Assembly: GCF_017354945.1 (NCBI RefSeq)
Contig: NZ_CP071503.1
Span: 3,782,001-3,846,000 of the forward strand
Reading direction: 5' to 3'
Source: Shewanella avicenniae
GTDB lineage: Bacteria > Pseudomonadota > Gammaproteobacteria > Enterobacterales > Shewanellaceae
Length of the DNA stretch: 64,000 nucleotides
Within the stretch, counting starts at the first letter, position 1. Every line of letters begins with the position of its first letter. The notes under the pieces were generated by a model, which saw only the letters and a list, made by a program, of their open reading frames with translations, was not told where the DNA came from and did not search any database. This document shows positions 1-8,364 of the stretch, piece by piece. Both the position numbers and the translations under genes were made by a program.

Positions 1-1158
1 TCGATTGTTGAACTCTGTCAAAGTCTCACCTGCAAAGTGATCGCCGAAGGGATTGAAACCGAAGCGGAGTTAATGATTTTACAGCGACTGGGGATCAGCT
101 TGTGCCAAGGCTTTTTACTGGGCAAACCGAGCGCTCATCCGTTAACGAGCCTGCAATATCAAGTAAAGCATGCGCCCAAACTGCAGCAACCCCGTTTTAG
201 TGAGTCAGCGGAATGTTTATGTGAGCTTAGCGACACCCTGCCACCAAACACGCGCTTGAAACAATTGAGCCAACATTTTATGCAGCGCCCTGCGTTACAA
301 GCCGTGGCGGTGATCGACAACGATAACGCGCTTGGGTTGGTGTATCGTCAAAGTTTGCTAGAGCTGTTTTCTACACCCTATGGCCGTGCCTTGCATGAAA
401 ACCATCCACTCACCGAGATTATGGATGCAAACGTGTTGATGGTAGAAGCCTGCACGCCGTTATCACAAGTCAGCCACCAGTTAACCGCTGACGATAACCG
501 CTTAATTGCGCAACAATTTATTATTTTGCGCCAAGGTAAGTTCTTAGGTATTGGCCATACCCGCGACTTGCTGCAGCGCATTACCGAGCAACGGATTCAA
601 ACCGCACGTCATGCCAACCCGTTAACTGAACTGCCCGGCAACGTGCCCATTCAGCAAGAGTTACAACGCTTAGCGCACAGCAATACACCGTTTTACTTGG
701 CCTACTTTGATCTGAATAACTTTAAGCCTTATAACGATGTTTATGGTTTTGCCAAGGGCGATGATGTGATCCGCGAAACCGCCAATTTATTGCGCCAATC
801 AGCAAGCCAGCCGTTTATCGGCCATGTGGGCGGCGATGATTTTGTGATGATTGCGACCGAGGCGGAGATGGTCAACCAGTGTCAGCAGGTCCTTAGCCAG
901 TTTGAACAAGTCAAACCGCGCTTTTTTAGTGCAGAACACTGGCAACAACAGCATTTCAGCGCCAAAGATCGCCAAGGGCAGCAATGTGTTTATGGCTTAG
1001 TGAGTTTAAGCGTCGGCATATTGCCACCGGAACTCACCTTAGGTGCAACCGAAGCTCAGCTGTCGAGTTTGAGTGCGTTTGCGAAAAAGCAGGCAAAACT
1101 GTCACCGGACGGTTTTTGCCTGCTGCAACACACGCTAGAGAGTCGTCATATCGCTTAA
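1..1158 (+). CDS. EAL-CBS-GGDEF domain protein, 5' end outside window
   Basis: The frame is open from base 1, so the gene begins upstream of the window; what remains is about 385 codons. The first residues (VIAEGIETEAE, then GISLCQGFLLGKP) are the C-terminal end of an EAL c-di-GMP phosphodiesterase domain. A middle part of about 130 residues resembles a CBS pair (VAVIDNDNALGLVYR, then FIILRQGKFLGIG). The C-terminus is a diguanylate-cyclase-type domain with NPLTELPGN, DLNNFKPYND and a GGDDF signature in place of GGDEF. The D-for-E change at the fourth position is tolerated in some cyclases, so activity is uncertain. EAL before CBS and GGDEF is a known gammaproteobacterial arrangement. The gene converges on the DUF3016 gene with only 24 bases between them. 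Confidence 0.88.
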   Translation, partial: SIVELCQSLTCKVIAEGIETEAELMILQRLGISLCQGFLLGKPSAHPLTSLQYQVKHAPKLQQPRFSESAECLCELSDTLPPNTRLKQLSQHFMQRPALQAVAVIDNDNALGLVYRQSLLELFSTPYGRALHENHPLTEIMDANVLMVEACTPLSQVSHQLTADDNRLIAQQFIILRQGKFLGIGHTRDLLQRITEQRIQTARHANPLTELPGNVPIQQELQRLAHSNTPFYLAYFDLNNFKPYNDVYGFAKGDDVIRETANLLRQSASQPFIGHVGGDDFVMIATEAEMVNQCQQVLSQFEQVKPRFFSAEHWQQQHFSAKDRQGQQCVYGLVSLSVGILPPELTLGATEAQLSSLSAFAKKQAKLSPDGFCLLQHTLESRHIA

Positions 1159-1182
1159 CTTAATGGAACGCAAGGTCGCGGC

Positions 1183-1713
1183 TTAAGCTTTGGGCACCAC
1201 AGTTTTGCGTAACCATGCTTCTAGCATGGCTTTTTCATAGCGTAGCGAATCACTATCATTCATTGAGGTGTGGTCCATAAAGCCCATATCGCGCAGGTTT
1301 TCACTGCCGACCATGATCACTTGCTCACCCTCTAACACGCGGTAGCTAAAACTGATCCGTGGTGGATAGATTTGTTTCACGACGCGGATTTCATTGACTG
1401 TCGCAGCACCAAAGGTGGGCAAGACATCGCCGGCAAGATCTAAATCGGTCACGACCAGCTCCAGTTTCTCACCACTCTTTAATAACTTACTGGCATTTTT
1501 ATCCAGTGATTTGGTGAGCGCCTCAAACACTCGCTGGCGATATACAGCACGGTTTTCGGTCGCGGAACGGACATCGCGATATTTTTCTGGTGCCTGCCAT
1601 TCAATTTTAACAACACCGGCTTCGGTAATGTTGTTTGCTGCGGCCTCATCTGCCGTTGCAGTGGTTGTCAATCCTGCGAAAAACAGCCCGGCGATTAATA
1701 ATCCGACTTTCAT
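1183..1713 (-). CDS. DUF3016 exported protein
   Basis: A 176-residue protein with an N-terminal signal peptide (MKVGLLIAGLFFAGLTTTATA, cleavage likely after ATA), so probably periplasmic. The mature part has the features I associate with DUF3016: a VKIEWQAPEKYRDVR-like opening, a central LELVVTDLDLAGD stretch and an acidic/aromatic region before the C-terminus (ISFSYRVLEG). The family has no established function that I know of. It is preceded by a good ribosome-binding site (GGAGG about 7 bases before the ATG). It stands alone, reading away from the HU gene across a 397-base gap. Confidence 0.8.
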   Translation of the reverse strand: MKVGLLIAGLFFAGLTTTATADEAAANNITEAGVVKIEWQAPEKYRDVRSATENRAVYRQRVFEALTKSLDKNASKLLKSGEKLELVVTDLDLAGDVLPTFGAATVNEIRVVKQIYPPRISFSYRVLEGEQVIMVGSENLRDMGFMDHTSMNDSDSLRYEKAMLEAWLRKTVVPKA

Positions 1714-2110
1714 GTGTGCCTCCTCAATTCACTCGGACGTCCCATTTGGTCATCCCGTTACTGGCTAATTGTTCAGCTTAAACTAACGCTAAGTTATATC
1801 CACTAAGTTGGATGTTAGCCAGCGGCTTCAGTTCCCGCAATCGCCGAAACATTGCTATTCTCGCAAGATTGACCGGACCTTTCGGACAGCAGTTATTTGA
1901 CGCTAACGCCGTAATTGACGGCATTAGCGCTGAAAACAATCGCACGGTTAGCAACAATTCCGCTTTTTTATTAATCAACTCTCAGTTATGCGATTTTGTC
2001 CTGACAATTTACTCTAGATCTCGCAATGTGCCTCTTTTAACCACACGCATCTTGTGGCAAGTTAACAGCGCTATAACAATAATGATTTGTCATACCAAGA
2101 GAACATAAAT
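1714..2110. other. Intergenic region with repeated GCTAA/TTAGC and hairpins
   Basis: A 397-base divergent spacer between the DUF3016 gene and the HU gene. It should hold both promoters, but I cannot place a convincing -35/-10 pair. The pentamer GCTAA or its complement TTAGC occurs at 1764, 1788, 1815, 1902, 1924 and 1948. They pair up into two possible hairpins, 1788-1819 (outer GCTAA/TTAGC, inner ATCCA/TGGAT) and 1901-1929. A 98-codon open frame here looks non-coding. Confidence 0.6.
1901..1929. repeat. Inverted repeat, 12-bp arms
   Basis: CGCTAACGCCGT (1901-1912) faces ACGGCATTAGCG (1918-1929) across a 5-base loop. Eleven of twelve positions pair. No T-run follows on either strand, so it is not an obvious terminator. 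It lies about 180 bases before the HU start codon. Confidence 0.7.
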
Positions 2111-2383
2111 ATGAATAAAGCTGAACTTATCGCCAGCATTGCTGATAAGGCAGACCTGACTAAAGCCCAAGCAACCTCTGCGCTGAAGTCAATTGAATCT
2201 GCTGTTACCGAAGCACTAAAGGAAGGCAAAAAAGTCTCGATCGTAGGTTTTGGTTCATTTGAAACCTCTACTCGCGCCGCTCGCGTAGGTAGAAATCCAT
2301 CTACTGGTGCAGAAATCGAAATTCCTGCGGCTGTCATTCCAAAATTCAAAGCTGGTAAAGCATTGAAAGATAGCGTGAATTAA
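2111..2383 (+). CDS. HU family DNA-binding protein
   Basis: Ninety residues, the normal length of HU. It has the family pattern: [21 protein letters not shown], then [10 protein letters not shown], the arm signature [17 protein letters not shown], and the C-terminal [16 protein letters not shown] binds DNA non-specifically as a dimer and organises the nucleoid. The start at 2111 is chosen because MNKAEL is the normal HU N-terminus; an in-frame upstream TTG would add eight residues not seen in the family. It differs from both E. coli HupA and HupB at many positions (for example [16 protein letters not shown]), so it may be an additional paralogue; I give no symbol. A clear terminator follows. 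Confidence 0.95.
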   Translation: MNKAELIASIADKADLTKAQATSALKSIESAVTEALKEGKKVSIVGFGSFETSTRAARVGRNPSTGAEIEIPAAVIPKFKAGKALKDSVN

Positions 2384-2404
2384 TCAGCGTATGATCTTTG
2401 TCAC

Positions 2405-2430
2405 AAAACGCCTCTTTATGGGGCGTTTTT
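2405..2430 (+). terminator. Rho-independent terminator after HU gene
   Basis: AAAACGCC (2405-2412) pairs perfectly with GGCGTTTT (2422-2429) around a 9-base loop, followed by T. It lies 21 bases after the HU stop codon. Confidence 0.9.
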
Positions 2431-2662
2431 CATTTTCCACCAGCGCATGTATTGCACCATCTTTGAACCTATCGCACAAATATAGTGCAATCGGGTATCA
2501 AAATATTAGATTACAAATTCTTAACCTTTTGTAAAATATAACTTTTCACTTTTGGCACATTCTTCGCTCTATAAACATGCAATCAATCAACACAAGACTA
2601 AGCTGCAACGTCTGAACCTACAGATGAGTGGCAATACAATAGGGAACTAGGGGGAATTGAGA

Positions 2663-3352
2663 ATGAAACAGAAACTGCTATCGTTGAGCGTACTTGCAGG
2701 TTTAATGTTGGTCGCGCCTATGAGCCAAGCAGAAGTTACCGGTAACATCGGTGCTACTTCTAACTATTTGTGGCGTGGCGTGAGCCAAACTGGTGATGCT
2801 GCTGCCGTACAAGGTGGTATCGATTACGCGCACGAATCAGGCTTCTATATCGGCACTTGGGGTTCAACTGTAGATTTCGGTGATGACACCAGCTACGAAA
2901 TGGACTTCTACGGTGGCTATGCAAACTCTATCGGTGACATCGGTTATGACGTTGGTTACCTGTACTACGGTTATCCAGACGCTGAAGGTGATATCGATTT
3001 CGGCGAACTGTATCTGACCCTGTCTTACGAGTGGTTAGAAGTTGGTGTGGCTAAATTCGTAAACGCTGGTGACGATGTGGCAGCTGACGGTTTAGATGAA
3101 AAAGACTACACCTATCTGCACGCTGCTGCGACTTTCCCTGTCACTGACACCGTAAGCCTTGGCTTGTACTATGCGTATTCAACCGGTGATGTGATTGAAA
3201 GCTGGTATGGCGAAGACAACTACTCTGAATACGCAGTTTCTGTCACCAAAACCACCGCTATTGGTGACGTAACATTCCAACTGGCAAACACTGATCTGCC
3301 AGGTGATGACGTGAAATTTGTAATGAGCTATAGCTACGGTTTCGACTTCTAA
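2663..3352 (+). CDS. TorF family putative porin
   Basis: A 229-residue outer-membrane protein. The signal peptide is MKQKLLSLSVLAGLMLVAPMSQA, cut before EVTGN. The mature protein begins VTGNIGATSNYLWRGVSQT, the hallmark of the TIGR02001/TorF family, and alternates polar and aromatic residues as in a beta barrel, ending in aromatic YGFDF. It is thought to form a pore; the substrate is unknown. The start at 2663 is chosen over an upstream TTG because GGGG lies 8 bases before it and the signal peptide starts there. Preceded by a 230-base AT-rich leader and followed by a strong terminator, so it is probably transcribed alone. Confidence 0.9.
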   Translation: MKQKLLSLSVLAGLMLVAPMSQAEVTGNIGATSNYLWRGVSQTGDAAAVQGGIDYAHESGFYIGTWGSTVDFGDDTSYEMDFYGGYANSIGDIGYDVGYLYYGYPDAEGDIDFGELYLTLSYEWLEVGVAKFVNAGDDVAADGLDEKDYTYLHAAATFPVTDTVSLGLYYAYSTGDVIESWYGEDNYSEYAVSVTKTTAIGDVTFQLANTDLPGDDVKFVMSYSYGFDF

Positions 3353-3468
3353 GCTAAGCCTAGAAAACCTATAAAATAATAACGATATCAATAATAATAT
3401 TGGGTTTAACGGCAGCACGGATAGCTTACTTGTAACCCATTATCGCTCAATCAATGTGCGCTTAAATC

Positions 3469-3496
3469 GCCCGTTATCTTTTTGATAACGGGCTTT
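3469..3496 (+). terminator. Terminator after TorF porin gene
   Basis: A perfect 10-bp stem, GCCCGTTATC (3469-3478) with GATAACGGGC (3484-3493), a TTTTT loop and a short T-rich tail. It sits between two convergent genes and may also slow transcription from the minus strand. Confidence 0.88.
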
Positions 3497-3501
3497 GTTA
3501 T

Positions 3502-5214
3502 TTAGGCTTTCGGCAAAATGAATTGGCGCTCGAATTCCGCCGCTGGTAGCGGCTTACAGAAATAATATCCCTGCAAAATATCGCAGCCGTGGGCACGGCA
3601 AAACTCGGCATGCTGAGCGGTTTCCACCCCTTCCGCGACCGCAATCACATTTAACCCCTTGGCAAAATTAAGCAAGGCGCTTAACAACCGCCGACTGCGC
3701 TCACATTGCTCAAGGGGTAGCACAAAGCTCTTATCCATTTTCAACACTTGGATCGGAAAATCTTTGATGTGCTCCAACGACGAAAACCCAGTACCAAAAT
3801 CATCTAATGCCAAGGTGACGCCCAGTTTGCGCACCGCCTCTAATGTCTCAGCTAAGGCCAGAGAATCCTCAATCAAAGCATTTTCGGTCAGTTCAAGTTC
3901 TAAATATTGTGCGGGCATCGCCGAACGAGCCAGCGCCGCGGTCACTTGCGGCAGTAACAGCTGTTTTAAGTTTTGTGAGGGAGACAGATTCACCGCCACC
4001 GAAATCGGTTCCTGTGTATCCGGCAGCATATTCAGCCAACGTTGGTTTTGGATGCAGGCTTCAGTCAGTACCCACGCGGCCAACTCATCCATCATGCCGC
4101 GTTCTTCTGCCACCGGTAAAAAGGCGTCTGGCGCTAACATACCCATGTCAGGATGTTGCCAACGCAATAAGGCCTCGGTTCCGACTAACTCGCCGGTCGT
4201 TGCAGAGAATTTTCCCTGATAAAACAAGCGTAATTGTTGCTTTTCAATCGCCTGATTCAGGCCTTGGGCGATTTTAATACGTTGATTAACCGCGATATTC
4301 AATGTCTCTGAGTACACTTGATAGCGGTTACGGCCATCGTGCTTGGCTTTGTACATGGCAATATCGGCACATCGCAGCAATTCAGAGCCACTCTTTGCCA
4401 GTGCACCATAATAGGCGATGCCAGCACTGGCACTGATGCTAAGCATTTTGCCTTGTACTTCATAACTGGGTTGTAAAACCTCAAGACAGCGCGTTACCCA
4501 TTGCTCAGCCTCTGCCACCGCTTCATCGCCGCAAAGCACAGCTACAAATTCATCGCCACCAATACGAGCGATCATGCCTTTAGAGGGCACTAACCTTAAT
4601 AATCGCTCTGCCACCAACTCTAATAGCCGATCACCCGCTTGATGTCCTAAGGCATCATTAACCAGCTTGAAGTCATCCAAATCCAATAAGATCAGTGCGA
4701 GTTTGCCATGCTGACAACGCGCTTTGGCTAACTCACGGTAAAGAAAGGTTTCAAAGCCATAACGGTTAGCAAGCTGAGTCAGCGAGTCATGTTCAGCCAA
4801 TGATTTCAATTGCTGATGGCTACGCCGCAACTCTTGCATGATGGCCGCCCGTTGATGGGCTTGGCGAATTGCACGGGTTAAACGGCGGCTGTTTACTTCA
4901 TCTTTTAACAAGAAATCCTGAGCACCAAGCTCAATACAGCGCTCGGCGAGCGTTTCATCTTCGTAACGGGAAATGATCACCACCGCGGTATCATCGCCCA
5001 CGGCATGGCTCAGGCGAGCAAGCACTTCAATCCCGTCAGCATCAGGCAAACGGTAGTCGAGTAAAATGCCATCAAACGTTTGTTCAGCAACGAGTGCCAA
5101 ACCTTGCTCTGCGGTGGTAGCTTCAGAAATTTTTACGCGAAGAGAAGAATCCGCCAATGCCCGCTGAATAGCTGTTCTATCGATTTCATCATCATCGATC
5201 AGCAGTAGATCCAT
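3502..5214 (-). CDS. Response regulator with GGDEF and EAL domains
   Basis: A 570-residue cytoplasmic regulator of c-di-GMP. Residues 1-120 are a receiver domain with an acidic pocket (IDDDE) and phospho-acceptor Asp53 in LLDYRLPD. Residues about 138-300 are a GGDEF domain with intact GGDEF at 219-223. Residues about 310-565 are an EAL domain with TEALLRW (E347-L349), ELTENALIED, DDFGTGFSS and VAEGVET. Both catalytic domains look intact, so either synthesis or hydrolysis may dominate. It is the last gene of a three-gene operon after a histidine kinase and a single-domain regulator, 11 bases downstream of the latter, so the kinase upstream is its likely phosphodonor. The ATG is preceded by AGGA at 7 bases. 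Confidence 0.95.
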   Translation of the reverse strand: MDLLLIDDDEIDRTAIQRALADSSLRVKISEATTAEQGLALVAEQTFDGILLDYRLPDADGIEVLARLSHAVGDDTAVVIISRYEDETLAERCIELGAQDFLLKDEVNSRRLTRAIRQAHQRAAIMQELRRSHQQLKSLAEHDSLTQLANRYGFETFLYRELAKARCQHGKLALILLDLDDFKLVNDALGHQAGDRLLELVAERLLRLVPSKGMIARIGGDEFVAVLCGDEAVAEAEQWVTRCLEVLQPSYEVQGKMLSISASAGIAYYGALAKSGSELLRCADIAMYKAKHDGRNRYQVYSETLNIAVNQRIKIAQGLNQAIEKQQLRLFYQGKFSATTGELVGTEALLRWQHPDMGMLAPDAFLPVAEERGMMDELAAWVLTEACIQNQRWLNMLPDTQEPISVAVNLSPSQNLKQLLLPQVTAALARSAMPAQYLELELTENALIEDSLALAETLEAVRKLGVTLALDDFGTGFSSLEHIKDFPIQVLKMDKSFVLPLEQCERSRRLLSALLNFAKGLNVIAVAEGVETAQHAEFCRAHGCDILQGYYFCKPLPAAEFERQFILPKA

Positions 5215-5225
5215 CTACAATTCCT

Positions 5226-5660
5226 CTACTGGTTAGGAAGTTCCACAATACGCCAATAGTGCTCGAGCATATCGAACAGATTTAAAAAACCATTCTGCAG
5301 ATTGTTTTTGACCACGTATCCCGCAACATGCTGCCGATAAGCCTGCAACTTATCTTCGTCCGCATTCGAGGTGGTCAACACAAATACCACCGCCAATGAT
5401 ATTATGGGGTCATGTCGAATCTGCTCTAAAAATTCTAGCCCATTCATCCTCGGCATGTTCAAATCCAACAAAATAAGATAGGGTGCCTCCACTTGCTGCG
5501 CCCGTAACATCTCTAACGCTTCGACGCCATCGCGCGCGCGAACAATGGGATTCAATAAGCGCAACTGCTGCATACACCGTTGCACCGCCATAAAGTCGAT
5601 ATCATCATCTTCAACAATGAACAGGGTGACTTGCTTATAAGCTTGTTGTTCCATCAACAT
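5226..5660 (-). CDS. Single-domain response regulator (Rcp1 type)
   Basis: A stand-alone receiver domain of 144 residues. It has the acidic pocket VEDDDID, phospho-acceptor Asp66 in ILLDLNMPRMNG, a conserved Thr in FVLTTSNADED, and Lys in GYVVKNN. There is no output domain, as in the cyanobacterial Rcp1 family of phytochrome partners. It overlaps the 3' end of the upstream histidine kinase gene by 26 bases, implying translational coupling, and is followed after 11 bases by the REC-GGDEF-EAL gene. It probably receives phosphate from that kinase and may relay or compete with the third gene product. The start could instead be the ATG at 5654. Confidence 0.93.
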   Translation of the reverse strand: MLMEQQAYKQVTLFIVEDDDIDFMAVQRCMQQLRLLNPIVRARDGVEALEMLRAQQVEAPYLILLDLNMPRMNGLEFLEQIRHDPIISLAVVFVLTTSNADEDKLQAYRQHVAGYVVKNNLQNGFLNLFDMLEHYWRIVELPNQ

Positions 5661-7791
5661 CTCTTCCTATTTTTTCGGGCCAAGTAAAATAAAAACAACA
5701 ACCGCGACCTTCTGACTCAATCCAAATCATGCCACCAAAACTTTCTACGCTTTTTCGCACTAGCGACAACCCCATGCCGCTACCTTCTACTTCATCGCGC
5801 GGTTTAAGCGTTTGGAAAATTTCAAACACTTTTTGGTGAAACCGCTCAGGAATCCCCGGGCCATCATCCTTAACGTAAAATTGCCAATATCCCTGCAGCA
5901 ACAGGGCACCAACGTGAATGGTTCCGGCGGGCATATCATGATGCTTGATGGCGTTGTTAATTAGGTTACGAAATATCAGATCTAGCGGGACTTTTGCGGT
6001 AGTAAACTGCGGCATCTCAGTATCAAACACTAATTGAAAGTCAGCTTTAGTGTTCACCAAAGAAAACACATCGCTCACCAGCTGTACGGTGTTGACCGGC
6101 ACCAACTCAGCGTCAATACGCCCAATACGAGAAAACGCCAGTAAGCCATCCAACAAGCTGACCATACGCTGTACCCGATTTTGGATCAGCCCGAGATACT
6201 TCTTCACCGTCTCACTGGTGTTGTCAGCAAGATCCTCTGCCAACCAATCAGATAACTGCTCAATGCCGCGCAGCGGCGACTTAAGATCATGTGAGGCGAT
6301 ATAGGCAAAGCTATCAAGCTCACTGTTGATCCGTTCCAATTCCGAGGTATAACGTGAACGCTCGCGCTCAGCACGTTTACGCTCTGATACATCATTAATC
6401 GTGGCTAATACCGCTTGGCCATCACTGAACATAATCGGGGTCAAACCGACCTCGACATCCACCAAGCTACCATCACTGCAAACACCTTTCAGATCGGGAC
6501 GTTGCGACATCATTTTGGCGTCAGGACTTTTAAAATAATGCGCAATATGTTGTCCATGTTGCTGATGCAGATGTTGCGGCAACAGCATAGACACACTTTG
6601 GCCAAGCATTTCATCACGTGAATATTTAAATAGCTGTTCGGCGCGGGCATTAACTAAGATCATGATCCCTTTATTGTTAATCATCACCAACGCCGAAGGT
6701 GATGCTTCTATCACCAAGCGAAAGCGCGCTTCATTGGCAAGCATCTGCTTGGCAAAGCGCTGCTCGTGATGGCGCGCCAGCGCATTGCGATACAGAAAAT
6801 AAAACAAAATCACCAGAAAAAAAGCACCAAATACAGGGACTAAAAGCCGCTGCCAAGTCTCAGCATTACTGACAAATTTCGCATTAGTGCTGAGCGATAA
6901 CGACCAAACATGGCCCATTAAATTGAGCGGAATAACGGTGCGATAGCGGCTGTTTTCGGCAACACCATTGCTGTACATCAGCTGTGCCGGAGTCGTCTCT
7001 TCACCATCAAAAATAGACAGTTCAAGATTGGCATATTGATCGCGAAGAACATTTTCTATCAGGTTATTCATGCGAAACGCCGCATACACTACGCCTCGAG
7101 GCTTGCTCAGCGGTTGCCCTGAATCATCCGCTTGGTAAAGCGGCAAATACATTAAAAAGCCGGCCTGAACATCACGGGCGGTTTCTTGTACTAAGGTGAT
7201 TTTTCCTGAAATCGCGGCTTGCTGCGTGGCAAAGGCGCGGTCAATTGCTTTACGCCGAACCGGTTCTGAGTACATATCAAAGCCAAACGCGCGTTGGTTC
7301 CGCCAATCAAACGGTTCTAAATAGATAATGGAATGATAAATATCACGCTGAGGTTCAAGTGGATGCACATGGTAATCTGGGAAGCCTTCGGCGTGAATTT
7401 GCGCTTCATGCGCGGGTAGCTCGTCCGCATTGAGAATAACACTGTATCCCATCCCTTGAATGCCTGGGTAGTACTGCTCTAAACGGGCGTTACTCACATA
7501 GTCGTGCCATTCTTGCCGTGACACAAACTCAGACGACATAAACAAACCAATCCCACCACGTAGCATCAACTCATAGGTTCGCATCCGCTCGACGATAGCA
7601 TCTCGTAATTGCAGGCTTTGAAATTGAAAGCGTTCTCGACCACGTGAATCGATATAGTTATTCGCCGTATACCAACCCAGCATGGTGAAGAAAATAGCCA
7701 AAACCATGATAAGCCACACCATGGAAGGCAGCTTAAACCCTGCCGTTACTTCACCATTAATGCGAGTTTCATTGGTCAATTCCCTTCCCAT
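5635..7791 (-). CDS. CHASE-PAS sensor histidine kinase
   Basis: A 718-residue membrane sensor kinase. A transmembrane helix (WLIMVLAIFFTMLGWY) near residue 25 leads to a periplasmic CHASE domain (motifs GIQGMGYS, FGFDMYSEP, AISGKITLVQE) up to about residue 310. A second helix (LLVPVFGAFFLVILFYFLY) follows, then a PAS domain, and a HisKA domain with phospho-acceptor His501 in ASHDLKSPLRG. The ATP-binding domain has NLINNAIKH, DDGPGIP and GSGMGLSLVRK. CHASE domains bind small extracellular ligands; the ligand here is not known. First gene of the operon with two response regulators. No obvious ribosome-binding site precedes the ATG, so the start is less certain than the gene. Confidence 0.94.
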   Translation of the reverse strand: MGRELTNETRINGEVTAGFKLPSMVWLIMVLAIFFTMLGWYTANNYIDSRGRERFQFQSLQLRDAIVERMRTYELMLRGGIGLFMSSEFVSRQEWHDYVSNARLEQYYPGIQGMGYSVILNADELPAHEAQIHAEGFPDYHVHPLEPQRDIYHSIIYLEPFDWRNQRAFGFDMYSEPVRRKAIDRAFATQQAAISGKITLVQETARDVQAGFLMYLPLYQADDSGQPLSKPRGVVYAAFRMNNLIENVLRDQYANLELSIFDGEETTPAQLMYSNGVAENSRYRTVIPLNLMGHVWSLSLSTNAKFVSNAETWQRLLVPVFGAFFLVILFYFLYRNALARHHEQRFAKQMLANEARFRLVIEASPSALVMINNKGIMILVNARAEQLFKYSRDEMLGQSVSMLLPQHLHQQHGQHIAHYFKSPDAKMMSQRPDLKGVCSDGSLVDVEVGLTPIMFSDGQAVLATINDVSERKRAERERSRYTSELERINSELDSFAYIASHDLKSPLRGIEQLSDWLAEDLADNTSETVKKYLGLIQNRVQRMVSLLDGLLAFSRIGRIDAELVPVNTVQLVSDVFSLVNTKADFQLVFDTEMPQFTTAKVPLDLIFRNLINNAIKHHDMPAGTIHVGALLLQGYWQFYVKDDGPGIPERFHQKVFEIFQTLKPRDEVEGSGMGLSLVRKSVESFGGMIWIESEGRGCCFYFTWPEKIGRDVDGTTSL

Positions 7792-8072
7792 GAATGACGT
7801 CCATATTGCTAGCTTTTTAGTACTGCTAAGTGTGGTAGGTGGCTGTAAATTTGCAAGTTATCTCATATCTCTCAATTTCAGCCTTGAGCAAAAAAAATTT
7901 CGCCAAAAATTGCGTCAAGGATCGCATTCTTTTGTTGCAGCAGTTACTAAATTAGCAGCCAAGGGATGACAAAAATGCCGGAGAGCAGCTTCTTTCAGTA
8001 ACATCATTGTTGCTAAGTAAACGCCGTGAGTTGGCTTGAACGTTGTAACACACACATCGATCAGGAGTAGAT

Positions 8073-8255
8073 ATGGCTCATATTTTTGAAGTTTTGCCCA
8101 ACGACGCCGAAATCGAGGCTTTGACTACCCCAAGAAACCGTCAAGCCGCTAAGGCATTACAACATCGTCGTGAAGTTCGCCGCCGTCTTGATGACTGTTT
8201 AGAACGGCTGCAATTACGACGGGCGCTCGATTTAGATGAGGATGAAAGCTTCTAA
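8073..8255 (+). CDS. Small charged protein, PA3496-like
   Basis: Sixty residues, strongly charged, with an Arg-rich centre (HRREVRRRLDDCLERLQLRR) and an acidic tail ending DEDESF. Small proteins of this pattern, with RRRxxDxxE followed by an acidic end, are annotated in gammaproteobacteria as a PA3496-type family linked to envelope integrity; I am matching by pattern only. No membrane segment or signal peptide. The start is well supported by AGGAG 8 bases upstream, and a strong bidirectional terminator follows about 85 bases after the stop. Base composition fits real coding sequence. Confidence 0.7.
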   Translation: MAHIFEVLPNDAEIEALTTPRNRQAAKALQHRREVRRRLDDCLERLQLRRALDLDEDESF

Positions 8256-8341
8256 ATTAGCACTCAAAATTCCCTAGCCTGCCCTATGGGTGCTAATCCA
8301 ACGCAGCTGATTGTTTTTATCTAAGACCAACCCGCAAACAT

Positions 8342-8364
8342 AAAACAGGGCTTAGCCCTGTTTT
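8342..8364. terminator. Bidirectional terminator
   Basis: AAAACAGGGC (8342-8351) pairs perfectly with GCCCTGTTTT (8355-8364) around a three-base TTA loop. Both strands end in a T-run, so it can serve both convergent genes. The TTA loop is the stop codon of the minus-strand gene. Confidence 0.9.

Noticed and set aside
1812-2108. 98-codon plus-strand open frame between DUF3016 and HU genes
   Set aside because: It runs through the hairpin region, has no ribosome-binding site, and its translation is not like any family; it also overlaps the HU leader.
3659-4219. 186-codon plus-strand frame opposite the REC-GGDEF-EAL gene
   Set aside because: A shadow of the real gene on the other strand; low-complexity Ser-rich translation.
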